Source: Oscillospiraceae bacterium
GTDB lineage: Bacteria; Bacillota; Clostridia; Oscillospirales; Oscillospiraceae
Direction of reading: 5' to 3'
Length of the DNA: 64,000 nucleotides
NCBI GenBank assembly: GCA_015068325.1
Contig: SVKQ01000001.1
Location: 40,623-104,622 of the forward strand
Shown: positions 7,120 through 15,176 of the stretch, piece after piece
How the letters are laid out: every line of letters starts with the position of its first letter
How positions within the stretch are numbered: position 1 is the first letter of the stretch
Made by a program: the position numbers and the translations under genes
Notes under the pieces: generated by a model
Database searches by the model: none
What the model was told of the DNA's origin: nothing
Seen by the model: only the letters and a program-made list of their open reading frames with translations

Positions 7120-9660
7120 ATGAAAAAGATTCTCACTATTATTGTCAACGTGATCATTATAGCTGCTATACTGATCTTCGTTGTTCTCTACTCCCGTTTT
7201 GAAACCACCGATTCATACCGGAGACAAATAGAACACTTTGAGAGCACAATGGTCACCATGGAGAAGGTGACAGAGAATTATCTGGAAGGCGAGCAGCAGA
7301 TCTGCGATGTTTGGGCGCGCTATATCAACAGTGAGCACATGACAATGGAAGAGGCGGCTGCGTTTATCCGGGCCTCCCATGTGCTTGAAAACGCCTCGGC
7401 ACATCTGATTTCTCTCGAAAGCTTCACGGGTCTCTCCACGCGCCCGAAACAAGGCACGCTTGATGACTATGCTGTTTCCTACAAGCAGATAGCTCTCCTG
7501 GAGAACGTGGATTGGATCAATGAAATCGGAACGTCAATCAACATCACCCGCGCGTACACCAATCCGATGAACGGCGAGCAGTCACTGGCTTTCTGCAACC
7601 TTGTTATGCTGAATAACCTGGAAAGCGATTCTCCCGAGGCTGCTGTCCTGCTGCGCGTTATTCCCATCTCTGAGCTGGAACAGAAATGGGTTTTCCCGCA
7701 GACAGAGCTGGTGAATGCTGAGCTTTCCATGATCGACGCCAACGGGGATTACATCCTGAAAGGACACAGCTTCAAGAATTCCAGCTTTTTTGAGTTCTAC
7801 AAATCATATAATCCGACAGATCCCGAATCGTCAGATAAATTGTTCGACAGGATCACTTCATCGACCGGTTCCGTTCCGATGCTCAACTCTCACGGGCAGG
7901 AATGCATACTTGCCTTCACACCGATCTCGGCAACTTCCGGTTGGACACTGTTGGGTTTCGTGCCGGCGAAGGATCTCCATGTGGATGCAGAAAACTGGCT
8001 GCTGGTCGGAGTCATTTCTGCCGGTCTTCTGATTCTTTTCCTGCTTGACCTGCACTATATGATCTACCTTAACAAGCGATTTCAGGCTGCGGCACGGGAG
8101 GCGGAATCCGCAAGTAAAGCAAAGACCGATTTTCTCTCCACCATGTCTCACGACATCCGCACGCCCATGAATGCCATCATAGGCCTTACGACAATTGCCG
8201 AGAAGAATCTCGGGGATGTTGAGTCGACGGGTGAGAGTCTTCGGAAAATCAGCCTGGCCAGCAATCATCTGCTGACGCTGATCAACGATATTTTGGATAT
8301 ATCGAAGGTAGAAAGCGGAAAGCTGAAGTTGAGTCCTTTGACATTCTCCATTGTGGAAACGGTTGAAAACCTTGTCAATATCTCGCAGCCGATGATCAAG
8401 GAAAAGAACATTGATTTCAGATTCCACATCAATCAGATAGAAAAGGAATATTTATACACAGACCAGCTTCGTCTGAATCAGATTTATATCAATATCCTCT
8501 CCAACGCCATCAAGTACACGGAACCCAGCGGGCGTGTCACCGTAGATATGCGCGAGGAAAAGAGCGCCATACCCGGTTGCATACGGCTGAGCTATATTGT
8601 AGCAGATACGGGCATCGGTATGAGCCCGGAATTCATGACGACTATGTATCAGCCCTTCTCGCGCCAGATCGACAGCCGTGTCAACAGCATTCAGGGGACT
8701 GGTCTTGGTCTGGCTATTACAAAGCAGATGGTCGATCTGCTTGGCGGCACGATCGACTGCCAGAGCGAGCAGGGCAAGGGGACGACCTTCACCGTCGTAC
8801 TGGATATCCCCGTAGCTGACAGACAGCGGGATGACATGAAGCTTGATCCTATTGACGTGCTGCTCGTTGATGATGATGAGATCCTGCTCCAGGCGGCTGC
8901 TGATATTCTGGTGTCTCTTGGCGCTTCAGTGGAGAAGGCGCAGAGCGGCCTGGAGGCGCTCGGAATGGTCCAGCACAGGCATCTTTCCGGGCGGGATTAC
9001 GGCGTAGTCATCGTGGACTGGAAAATGCCGGAGATAGACGGCGTTGAGACAATCCGCCGGATCCGCGCGGAGGTGGATGAGAATATCCCGATCCTGCTGA
9101 TCTCCGCTTATGACTGGTCGGACATTGAGGACCGGGCAAAAGCGGCAGGCGCGAACGGCTTCGTCAGCAAACCTCTTTTCCGCTCTACGCTCTATGATAA
9201 GATCAACGAGCTGATCGGGAAGAAGTCCGTTTCCCAGGAGCCGGAGGATGATTATTCCGATTTGCAGGGGCTGCATATCCTGGTGGCAGAGGATAACGAC
9301 ATCAACTGGGAAATCATATCCGCTATGCTTTCCATGTTTGGAATCACCACCGAGCGGGCGGAAAACGGCCGCCTCTGTGTGGAGCGGATGCGCGCGGCTG
9401 CGGAGGGCAGTTATGAACTGATCTTCATGGATATACAGATGCCGGAGATGAATGGGCTTGACGCGACTAGGGCAATCCGGAAACTGGAAAATCCTTGGGC
9501 GGCCTCTATCCCGATTGTAGCGATGACGGCAGACGCATTCTCCGAAAACGTCACGGAATGCCTGGATGCCGGAATGAACGGCCATATTGCAAAGCCCGTT
9601 GATATCAAGCTGGTTATCAAGGAGATCCGAAGAATCAAGGAAGGAAAAGGGAAATCATGA
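7120..9660 (+). CDS. Membrane-bound hybrid sensor histidine kinase with two receiver domains
   Basis: Order of domains: a TM helix at the N-terminus, an extracytoplasmic sensor of about 260 residues (Cache-like size, family not recognised), a second TM helix (LLVGVISAGLLILFLL), HisKA with MSHDIRTPMNA (phospho-His), HATPase with NILSNAIKYT, DTGIGMS and GTGLGLAI, then REC1 (LLVDDDE, VIVDWKMPE, SKP) and REC2 (VAEDND, IFMDIQMPEMNG, AKP). Both receivers keep the phospho-Asp and Lys. An ATG at 7084 exists, but the ATG at 7120 sits nine bases from GGGAG and starts directly before the TM helix. Its stop overlaps the start of a solute-binding lipoprotein gene (ATGA), so the two are translationally coupled. 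No output DNA-binding domain is present; a phosphorelay partner is expected elsewhere. Confidence 0.93.
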   Translation: MKKILTIIVNVIIIAAILIFVVLYSRFETTDSYRRQIEHFESTMVTMEKVTENYLEGEQQICDVWARYINSEHMTMEEAAAFIRASHVLENASAHLISLESFTGLSTRPKQGTLDDYAVSYKQIALLENVDWINEIGTSINITRAYTNPMNGEQSLAFCNLVMLNNLESDSPEAAVLLRVIPISELEQKWVFPQTELVNAELSMIDANGDYILKGHSFKNSSFFEFYKSYNPTDPESSDKLFDRITSSTGSVPMLNSHGQECILAFTPISATSGWTLLGFVPAKDLHVDAENWLLVGVISAGLLILFLLDLHYMIYLNKRFQAAAREAESASKAKTDFLSTMSHDIRTPMNAIIGLTTIAEKNLGDVESTGESLRKISLASNHLLTLINDILDISKVESGKLKLSPLTFSIVETVENLVNISQPMIKEKNIDFRFHINQIEKEYLYTDQLRLNQIYINILSNAIKYTEPSGRVTVDMREEKSAIPGCIRLSYIVADTGIGMSPEFMTTMYQPFSRQIDSRVNSIQGTGLGLAITKQMVDLLGGTIDCQSEQGKGTTFTVVLDIPVADRQRDDMKLDPIDVLLVDDDEILLQAAADILVSLGASVEKAQSGLEALGMVQHRHLSGRDYGVVIVDWKMPEIDGVETIRRIRAEVDENIPILLISAYDWSDIEDRAKAAGANGFVSKPLFRSTLYDKINELIGKKSVSQEPEDDYSDLQGLHILVAEDNDINWEIISAMLSMFGITTERAENGRLCVERMRAAAEGSYELIFMDIQMPEMNGLDATRAIRKLENPWAASIPIVAMTADAFSENVTECLDAGMNGHIAKPVDIKLVIKEIRRIKEGKGKS

Positions 9661-10952
9661 AAAAAACGATGTGTATGTTTTTGGCAGCGCTGATGATCCT
9701 GGGTCTGGCCGCATGCGGCGCAAAGACGCAGGATTCGGAGGCGAAGGATGGGTTCCGTCCGGCTCTGGATACTTCCGTCAGTTGCCATATCAGCGTTGCC
9801 GGCGGCTACAACAATTTTGAGGCGCTGGAAGCTGAGTTTGACCGTTTTAATGAATATTATCCCAATGTGGAGCTTGTATTTACAAAAATTGATGACTATA
9901 ACAACATGATCGGAATGGTCCTGAACGGAACCGGCGCCCCCGATATCTACGTCAATTACTCTTGGATGTATGGCCGGGAGCAATATAAGGCGTCCATCGA
10001 CCATGCCGAAGACTTGTCCGATCCCGCGCTGGGTCTTGATCTGGGCTGCATCCGCGGCAATATACTTTTGAATACAGATGACGGTGCGCTTCCGATGGTC
10101 CCGGTTTTCTCAAACACCTACGGCATGCTCGTGAACAACAGCCTTTTTGAAAAAGAGGGCCTGAGCGTTCCTACAAGCTATCAGGAACTGGTGGCGGTGT
10201 GTGATGCGTTTCATGAAAAGGGCTATGAAAACCCGATGATGGGCTTCTCCCAGCAGGAGACGACTTCGCTTTTTACCTTGACGCTTTATCCGTACTTCTG
10301 CGGAACAGTTGCGCACGATGAAGAGGCTGTTAAAAAGCTCAATGCGCTTGAAGCATCAGCCGGCGAGTATATGCGGCCCGCCCTTGAGAAGCTCGTACAG
10401 TTCCTAAACGACGGCTGCGTAGAGCTTGATGCGTGTGCGGAGATTGAAAACAACTATGACGCTGTGATTCTTCGCTTCTTTGAAGGGGACGTACCCATGA
10501 TGCTCTGCTCCGGTGACGCAGTGTCCGGAACAAAGAAGCGGGAAAGCCGTTCTGAGGCATTTATTGCCAACCCCTTTACATACACCTTCGCCCCTGTTCC
10601 CATGTCGGATGACGGAGCATATTTCCTTGATATGCCGAATCTGCAGTTCTCTGTCAACAAAGACAGTTCAAATTTGGACATGGCCAACGAATTTATGCGT
10701 TTTCTGATCACGCCGCGGGAGCTGAACGAGATGGCGCAGAATAAGGGGCTGATATCGCCGACAAAGGATCTGTCTTTTAACAGCCTGTACGCCGCATTGG
10801 GGGCTGTTCCGGAATCCCGAATCCTGTCGCCGGAAGTTTTCGGATTGTCGGATGATGCTGTCATCCAGTTGAGGCTGGCCGGTTATCTTGTCGGAACGGG
10901 CGAAATAACGATAGATGAAGCAGTTGCCAGATACGGCACATTTACACAATGA
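9657..10952 (+). CDS. Extracellular solute-binding lipoprotein (family 1 type), coupled to the sensor kinase
   Basis: The N-terminus is a lipoprotein signal with lipobox LAAC (Cys about residue 20). The mature part has the pattern of family 1 ABC binding proteins: EALEAEFDRFNEYYPNVEL, a GAPDIYVNYSWM strand, VPVFSNTYGMLVN, and hinge and C-lobe helices. At 431 residues it is full length. The start codon overlaps the kinase stop by four bases. No permease or ATPase gene follows: the next features are a hairpin and TnpV on the other strand. The likely role is therefore a ligand-presenting partner of the kinase, or a binding protein for an unlinked transporter. The ligand is unknown; sugars or oligosaccharides are usual for the family. 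Confidence 0.88.
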   Translation: MKKTMCMFLAALMILGLAACGAKTQDSEAKDGFRPALDTSVSCHISVAGGYNNFEALEAEFDRFNEYYPNVELVFTKIDDYNNMIGMVLNGTGAPDIYVNYSWMYGREQYKASIDHAEDLSDPALGLDLGCIRGNILLNTDDGALPMVPVFSNTYGMLVNNSLFEKEGLSVPTSYQELVAVCDAFHEKGYENPMMGFSQQETTSLFTLTLYPYFCGTVAHDEEAVKKLNALEASAGEYMRPALEKLVQFLNDGCVELDACAEIENNYDAVILRFFEGDVPMMLCSGDAVSGTKKRESRSEAFIANPFTYTFAPVPMSDDGAYFLDMPNLQFSVNKDSSNLDMANEFMRFLITPRELNEMAQNKGLISPTKDLSFNSLYAALGAVPESRILSPEVFGLSDDAVIQLRLAGYLVGTGEITIDEAVARYGTFTQ

Positions 10953-11008
10953 CCGCGCTGTACCAGCCAAGGCCAAGTATCGTGTTTTAAGGCTTGTTGC
11001 AAGTGACA

Positions 11009-11032
11009 GCGGCGGGGATTGCTCCCCGCCGC
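11009..11032. terminator. GC-rich hairpin between SBP gene and tnpV
   Basis: GCGGCGGGGA pairs perfectly with TCCCCGCCGC around a TTGC loop, between two convergent genes. No T run follows on either strand, so its strength as a terminator is uncertain. Confidence 0.45.
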
Positions 11033-11040
11033 CCGTTACC

Positions 11041-11463
11041 TTATGCGTAGATTAACTCGTGATTTACAATCTCTATTGCCCTGTCCCGGATGTTGTTCAT
11101 CCGCTGCACCCACAGCATTTGATCCTGTGCTTTGAGCTGTTCAGTGACCCCCTCACGCTCGGCCATTTGCTTTGTCAGCAGGAGCATTTGCTCCGTTGCT
11201 TGCTCGTTGATATCGGCAAGATAGGTATTCAGTCTGCCGCCGGTCAAAAGCTCTATGTACAGGGCTTTTCGCTCCGTCTTGATGTACCGCAGGTACCGCT
11301 GTCCCCAAATGCCGATGGGCTTTTCATCTTGAACCGGTACTGTCAGGCAGGGGATGTAATAATCACCCTGCAGTTCGTACCATAAACCGTTGCTTTTATC
11401 GAAAATATACTCTTCCGTGTTGAAATCCTCCTGTATAATAGCTCCGTTGATGTATTCGCACAT
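11041..11463 (-). CDS. TnpV-like transposon-encoded protein
   Basis: The 140-residue protein has the TnpV pattern: GDYYIPCLTVP, then PIGIWGQRYLRYIK, a LYIELLTGG segment, AEREGVTEQLKAQDQM and a final WVQRMNNIRDRA...HELIY. TnpV proteins accompany TnpX-type large serine recombinases and mobilisable elements of the Tn4451 group in clostridia, but their biochemical role is not established. No recombinase or mobilisation gene is present here, so it marks a remnant or edge of a mobile element. The ATG at 11463 has only a weak ribosome site. The 248-base gap downstream of its start (11464-11711) shows no gene. Confidence 0.85.
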   Translation of the reverse strand: MCEYINGAIIQEDFNTEEYIFDKSNGLWYELQGDYYIPCLTVPVQDEKPIGIWGQRYLRYIKTERKALYIELLTGGRLNTYLADINEQATEQMLLLTKQMAEREGVTEQLKAQDQMLWVQRMNNIRDRAIEIVNHELIYA

Positions 11464-11711
11464 ATGTCACAGGCTCCCGATTGTCACACCTTGTTATGTC
11501 CTGTTATGGGTTTTTCTTGCCCTTGCTTTTGCCCTTATGAGCAGCGCGAGCGTTATAGAAACGGTGTAACATTTAATAAAGGGCTTCGGTGAGCAGATTG
11601 CGGAAAATCCTTTGTTTTCAACGGTTTCAGAGGATTTCATTAACGCCCTATAATCACTGGCGGATGCCTATGATTTTGGGGAATTCAAATCGGCGTTTAT
11701 AGAGGAGAAAT

Positions 11712-12191
11712 GTGGCATGGAATATTGGGATTATCCGAATGATAAGACAGCCTTGTTTGAGTCAAGCGCGAAAAAACTATTACTGGTGTGCCGAAAATAG
11801 GTATACCTATTTGTGCTCAAAGGAAGAATCTGATCAGATTGATCCGTGGAATGATTTGCAGGGATATGGCTGGGTGATCAGCAGCTATCTGCGATATGAT
11901 GTTATCAAGCACGGCGAAGTCATATTCTCCAATCCGGAGATGGAAAACGATGATAAAGCAGGGTGTTTCGTCATTATCAGAGATGAGCCTTTTGAGTATA
12001 CGATCCAATCATGGGGAGAACGGAAACTGATCAGCCATGAAGTTCGCAAAGATCAAGGCTTTGATGAAGCACTGCACCCGGTATATTTCGCCTCACACAA
12101 GAAAGCGTTGAGGAAAGCGGTGGAAATGTCGATGAAAGATGACTGCCAATATATTGTGTGTAGGCAGTTGGGCAGTTATGATAGGCATTAA
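11712..12191 (+). pseudogene. Hypothetical protein, probably frameshifted near the N-terminus
   Basis: The long frame begins at a GTG (11712) with no credible ribosome site. A second frame starts at the ATG at 11716, nine bases after AGAGGAG, reads MEYWDYPNDKTALFESS and KKLLLVCRK, then stops at about 11799. This looks like the true N-terminus joined to the long frame (YTYLCSKEESDQIDPW onward) by a one-base shift, so the gene is probably broken or the assembly has an indel. The downstream part is rich in aromatic and charged residues (GYGWVISSY, FVIIRDEPFEYTIQSWGERK). I do not recognise the family. Its base composition matches the island. Confidence 0.5.
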
Positions 12192-12231
12192 AAAGTATAA
12201 GGGCAAATTCCTGTTTGCGGGGTTCTGCTCT

Positions 12232-12355
12232 GGTACACTTTTAGGCGCTCTTTCTATGCCATGGTACACTTTTAGGCGCTCTTTCTATGCCATGGTACAC
12301 TTTTACGCGCTCTTTCTATGCCATGGTACACTTTTACGCGCCCTTTCATACAAAA
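12232..12355. repeat. Four tandem 31-bp repeats
   Basis: Units start at 12232, 12263, 12294 and 12325, each 31 bases, beginning GGTACACTTTTAGGCGC or GGTACACTTTTACGCGC and ending TATGCCAT. The first two are identical; the third and fourth carry G to C and small terminal changes. There are no unique spacers, so this is not a CRISPR. Clustered GGTACACTTT-type repeats resemble the repeated transposase-binding ends of IS21-type elements, but no transposase gene is present. Confidence 0.85.
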
Positions 12356-12388
12356 GGCCGGCAATTCTATCAGAATTGCCGGCCTTTT
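12352..12388 (+). terminator. Strong hairpin terminator after the 31-bp repeats
   Basis: AAAAGGCCGGCAATTCT pairs perfectly with AGAATTGCCGGCCTTTT around ATC and ends in a T run. It is bidirectional in form, as often seen at element borders. Confidence 0.8.
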
Positions 12389-12419
12389 CTCTTTGTGCTG
12401 CGATGAAAAGGGGGATGAA

Positions 12420-12540
12420 ACTAAGGGCCTGTCTGCATGGCTGGATGGCGCAGCGGCAATCGGCCTTTGGCAGCAGAAATACCTCCGTGACAGTTACAGG
12501 AGCGGTATGATTTGCTGTACATTTTTCCGCGTGTCGGGAA
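12420..12540 (+). pseudogene. Possible TnpV fragment
   Basis: One plus-strand frame reads AAIGLWQQKYLRDSYRS (core at 12459-12488). This closely follows the TnpV block PIGIWGQRYLRYIK seen in the complete copy at 11041-11463. There is no start codon or remaining family sequence, so it would be a decayed piece. The match is short and could be chance. Confidence 0.3.
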
Positions 12541-12632
12541 AGCTGCGCGGAAGGAGATGACAGCAGGAGAACAGCATCACGCAGAGGAATGGCACCTTGC
12601 CTTGCCGCATCCCCGCCAAAAGCAAGAACAGT

Positions 12633-13229
12633 TCAGTTCCGTTTGCCGCGCTCCAAAGGAAGAAATCCGCGCAGGCAAAGATCGGTCGCCCGCCTTCCAA
12701 ACTCCAGCAAGGAGTATGCCCCCTCGGAGAGACACCAGTCAAAAACCAGCCCGCGGTGGAGCAGGCAGTACACTTTGGCTAACTCCACGTGAGAAACATC
12801 CCCACGGATCTCGCCGCGCTTCTGCCCCTCCAAAATCAAGCTGCAAATGATTCGGTTATAAGGCCGGGCGCTGTCCAAATAATAGTTCCGCTTGACCGAA
12901 GAGACCTGGTGCCGGCATAAGGCGGCCGCACGACTGACATCAAAAGTCTGCTCCGTCAGACGAAGGAACACATCGTTAAATTCACGCAGTTTATCGACAG
13001 CAGACAGTTCTTTCCGGCTCTGCATGCCCGCAAACCACTCCGCGTAAACGCTGTCGGCAAACCAGGCGGCTGCCAACTCATCCTTGCTTTCAAACACATG
13101 ATAGAATGCGCTTTTGGAGCATTTCGCCTCTGCCAGGATTTGCTCCAGTGATGTGTTGGAAAAGCCCTGCTTTTCAAAAAGCGCAGAGGACGCAGCAAGT
13201 ACGCGCTCCTTCACATTATCTTGATTCAT
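12633..13229 (-). CDS. TetR-family transcriptional regulator
   Basis: The 198-residue protein begins with the TetR DNA-binding domain: ERVLAASSALFEKQGFSNTSLEQILAEAKCSKSAFYHVF is read across three helices, with the recognition helix around residues 33-45. The C-terminal ligand domain is helical and contains several Cys and His residues. It is transcribed divergently from the amidase/TRAP operon, the usual arrangement for a local repressor. Its promoter, TTGACT (13285-13290) and TAATAT (13262-13267) with 17-base spacing, lies in the shared region. Two ACTTGCAT motifs, at about 13256 and 13426, could be operator half-sites. The inducer is unknown but is presumably the operon's substrate. Confidence 0.9.
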   Translation of the reverse strand: MNQDNVKERVLAASSALFEKQGFSNTSLEQILAEAKCSKSAFYHVFESKDELAAAWFADSVYAEWFAGMQSRKELSAVDKLREFNDVFLRLTEQTFDVSRAAALCRHQVSSVKRNYYLDSARPYNRIICSLILEGQKRGEIRGDVSHVELAKVYCLLHRGLVFDWCLSEGAYSLLEFGRRATDLCLRGFLPLERGKRN

Positions 13230-13261
13230 GCAATAACTCCTTGGCGATCAATCTCACTTGC

Positions 13262-13290
13262 ATATTAACGCGCCTCTTTGAATAAGTCAA
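13262..13290 (-). promoter_or_regulatory. Promoter of the tetR gene
   Basis: Minus-strand TTGACT and TAATAT are 17 bases apart, 33 bases upstream of the ATG. An ACTTGCAT motif overlaps the start side of the -10. Confidence 0.75.
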
Positions 13291-13338
13291 CACCCTATCC
13301 TCGAGACGCGGACAACGTCTAATACACGTAATATCGAC

Positions 13339-13386
13339 AATAAGCCGCAGGGATATGTGATATATCACATATCCCTGCGGCTTATT
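13339..13386. repeat. Perfect 48-bp palindrome between tetR and the amidase operon
   Basis: AATAAGCCGCAGGGATATGTGATA is followed directly by its exact reverse complement, with no loop bases. On the plus strand a TTTTG follows. It may be a terminator-like or protein-binding structure; no gene upstream on the plus strand needs a terminator here. Confidence 0.8.
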
Positions 13387-13427
13387 TTGTTACTAATTAC
13401 GAATTTCAAACGGTGCCGCTTTTTAAC

Positions 13428-13455
13428 TTGCATTTGCATGTAAAAAGCCTATAAA
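13428..13455 (+). promoter_or_regulatory. Promoter and possible operator of the amidase/TRAP operon
   Basis: TTGCAT (13428-13433) and TATAAA (13450-13455) with 16-base spacing overlap the near-palindrome ACTTGCATTTGCATGT (13426-13441). The ACTTGCAT half is also present at the tetR promoter, so it is a candidate TetR-type operator. Confidence 0.55.
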
Positions 13456-13541
13456 ATGAAACTAGGTATCATACTCGGTGCCGTACTCGACCTATTTTTG
13501 CAGACAAGCGCACGGATTTGAGGTGCGGAAAGGAGGGCCCC

Positions 13542-14444
13542 ATGTTTTTTACGCAGAGCGTTTATGAATTTGACCCCGCCCATCATGCGATTGCAAAAAT
13601 CCCATCCGGTACGCTGATTACAATGCAGACACAAGATTGCTTTGGCGGTCAGGTCAAGGCTGGACAAAAGGTCAATGAGTTGAATTTGTCACACACCAAT
13701 CCCGCGGTTGGACCGATCTATGTCATCAGCGCCGAACCTGGCGATGCTGTACGCGCAGATATTTTGGATATCATACCACTCGGCCCCGGGGTCACCTGCA
13801 CTGTCCCTGCGTGCGGCCCGCTCTGCAATACATGTGAGCCGCGCACCATTTTCCTTGAAAACAGAGAAGGGTTTGTTGACTTCCAAGGCCTGCGCTTTTT
13901 CACCGACCCGATGGTCGGTGTCATTGGCTGCACACCGATCCAACCCGTCCCCACAGGGTGGGTCGGTGACCATGGCGGCAACATGGACTGCAAGCATATC
14001 AGAAAAGGCGCCTCCGTATACTGCCCTGTTTTTTTGGAGGGCGGACTATTCCTCTTGGGCGATGTCCATGCCGTGATGGGAGATGGGGAACTGTGCGGAA
14101 CGGGACTTGAAGTGCCTGCGCTTGTCACACTCCGCCTGACGGTGATCAAGCAGGTGAACCTGCGCCTGCCCGTGCTGGAGACACCTGACAAATGGTATGT
14201 GATCGGTCACGGAAAAACGTATCCGGAAGCGCTCCAGCTGACCACACAGGTCATGCAGGAGCTGTTGATGCAGCAATATGGCTTGGATGCGGCGGACGCC
14301 TTCCTCTACCTCTCCCTCCAGGGTGATGTGGAAGTATGTCAATCCTGCATCCCCTGCAGCATTGACATGGTCCTTCGCTGCGGTGTTCCCAAACAGATCG
14401 GAAAGCCGTTGATCGGTACGCTGCACGAGAACCGACCCCGGTAA
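13542..14444 (+). CDS. Acetamidase/formamidase family protein
   Basis: The FmdA/AmdA family hydrolyses formamide, acetamide or related short amides to the acid and ammonia. The 300-residue protein has family features: GTLITMQTQDCFGGQ near residues 22-36, NPAVGPIYV, DILDI, GDHGGNMDCKHI, and FLLGDVHAVMGDGE with the conserved metal-site residues. The ATG at 13542 sits behind AAAGGAGG; a longer frame upstream lacks support. It is the first gene of an operon with rraA-like, dctPQM and a nitrilase gene, all on the same strand with gaps of 50 bases or less except before dctQ. The real substrate is probably an amide-bearing organic acid brought in by the TRAP system. That is inferred from context. 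Confidence 0.9.
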   Translation: MFFTQSVYEFDPAHHAIAKIPSGTLITMQTQDCFGGQVKAGQKVNELNLSHTNPAVGPIYVISAEPGDAVRADILDIIPLGPGVTCTVPACGPLCNTCEPRTIFLENREGFVDFQGLRFFTDPMVGVIGCTPIQPVPTGWVGDHGGNMDCKHIRKGASVYCPVFLEGGLFLLGDVHAVMGDGELCGTGLEVPALVTLRLTVIKQVNLRLPVLETPDKWYVIGHGKTYPEALQLTTQVMQELLMQQYGLDAADAFLYLSLQGDVEVCQSCIPCSIDMVLRCGVPKQIGKPLIGTLHENRPR

Positions 14445-14496
14445 AAGGCAGGGATCGGCGTAAGCTATTCAGCAAAGTGTCTGGGAGGTACGTAAA

Positions 14497-15135
14497 GTGA
14501 AATTGTCTATGGAACTGCGCGAGCGCATCCATCAGGTCGACCCTGCGCAGATTGGCCACTATATCGGAAATGGATATATGGATGCTGCCATTAAGCCGAT
14601 CTCCCCTCAAATGCGTTGCCTGGGGCCTGCGGTGACGGTTCGTATTACCGGAAACGACAATGCGATGCTGTATTATGCGATCCTGCACGCCGAGGAGGGC
14701 TCTGTTATCGTTGTTGACCGCGGCGGCGACCGGAATCGCGCCTGCTGCGGAGACGTAGTTGCTCTGAGTGCACAGCTGCGGCATCTTGGCGGGATCGTAA
14801 TTGACGGCATGGCGACAGATTCCCTGGGGATCGCAGAAAAAGGATTTCCTGTTTTTTGCCGGGGCGTCTCGGCCTTTACAACACTGATCCACGGAGTCGA
14901 GGGACAAATGAACATCCCCATCATATGCGGTGGGGTGATCGTAAATCCGGGCGATTTGATTTACGGCAACGCTGACGGCGTGATTGTCATACCCGGTGAG
15001 CATCTTGAGGAGCTTTTGTCCAAGGCGGAAGAGGCAACCAGGGCTGAGCTTGACCTGTGCAATGAATTGATCACAAAAGGAAAAACGATGTCCGATTTTT
15101 ACCCTGTCATTCATACGATGTCCCGGTTCCTGTAA
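14497..15135 (+). CDS. RraA-like family protein (possible HMG/oxaloacetate-type aldolase)
   Basis: The 212-residue protein shows the RraA fold pattern: MRCLGPAVTVR, VIVVDRGGDRNRACCGDVVA with the GGD and GD residues that bind the metal-oxoacid, and IDGMATDS in place of the usual DG-x-RD. Relatives include 4-hydroxy-4-methyl-2-oxoglutarate aldolase and oxaloacetate decarboxylase; true RNase E inhibitors are proteobacterial. The start at 14497 is preceded by GGGAGGTACGTAAAG. In this operon it could cleave or decarboxylate a keto acid made after the amidase or nitrilase step. In the IDG-x-x-D motif the usual Arg is replaced (MAT), so catalysis should be tested. Confidence 0.85.
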   Translation: MKLSMELRERIHQVDPAQIGHYIGNGYMDAAIKPISPQMRCLGPAVTVRITGNDNAMLYYAILHAEEGSVIVVDRGGDRNRACCGDVVALSAQLRHLGGIVIDGMATDSLGIAEKGFPVFCRGVSAFTTLIHGVEGQMNIPIICGGVIVNPGDLIYGNADGVIVIPGEHLEELLSKAEEATRAELDLCNELITKGKTMSDFYPVIHTMSRFL

Positions 15136-15176
15136 ATCGCTTTTCATGTCAAAAAAGAACGAAAGGAGAATGAGTC

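Noticed and set aside
9657..10952. Treating the solute-binding protein as part of a complete ABC importer
   Set aside because: No permease or ATPase genes lie on either side.
12232..12355. Possible CRISPR array
   Set aside because: The 31-bp units are directly adjacent with no unique spacers and there are no cas genes.
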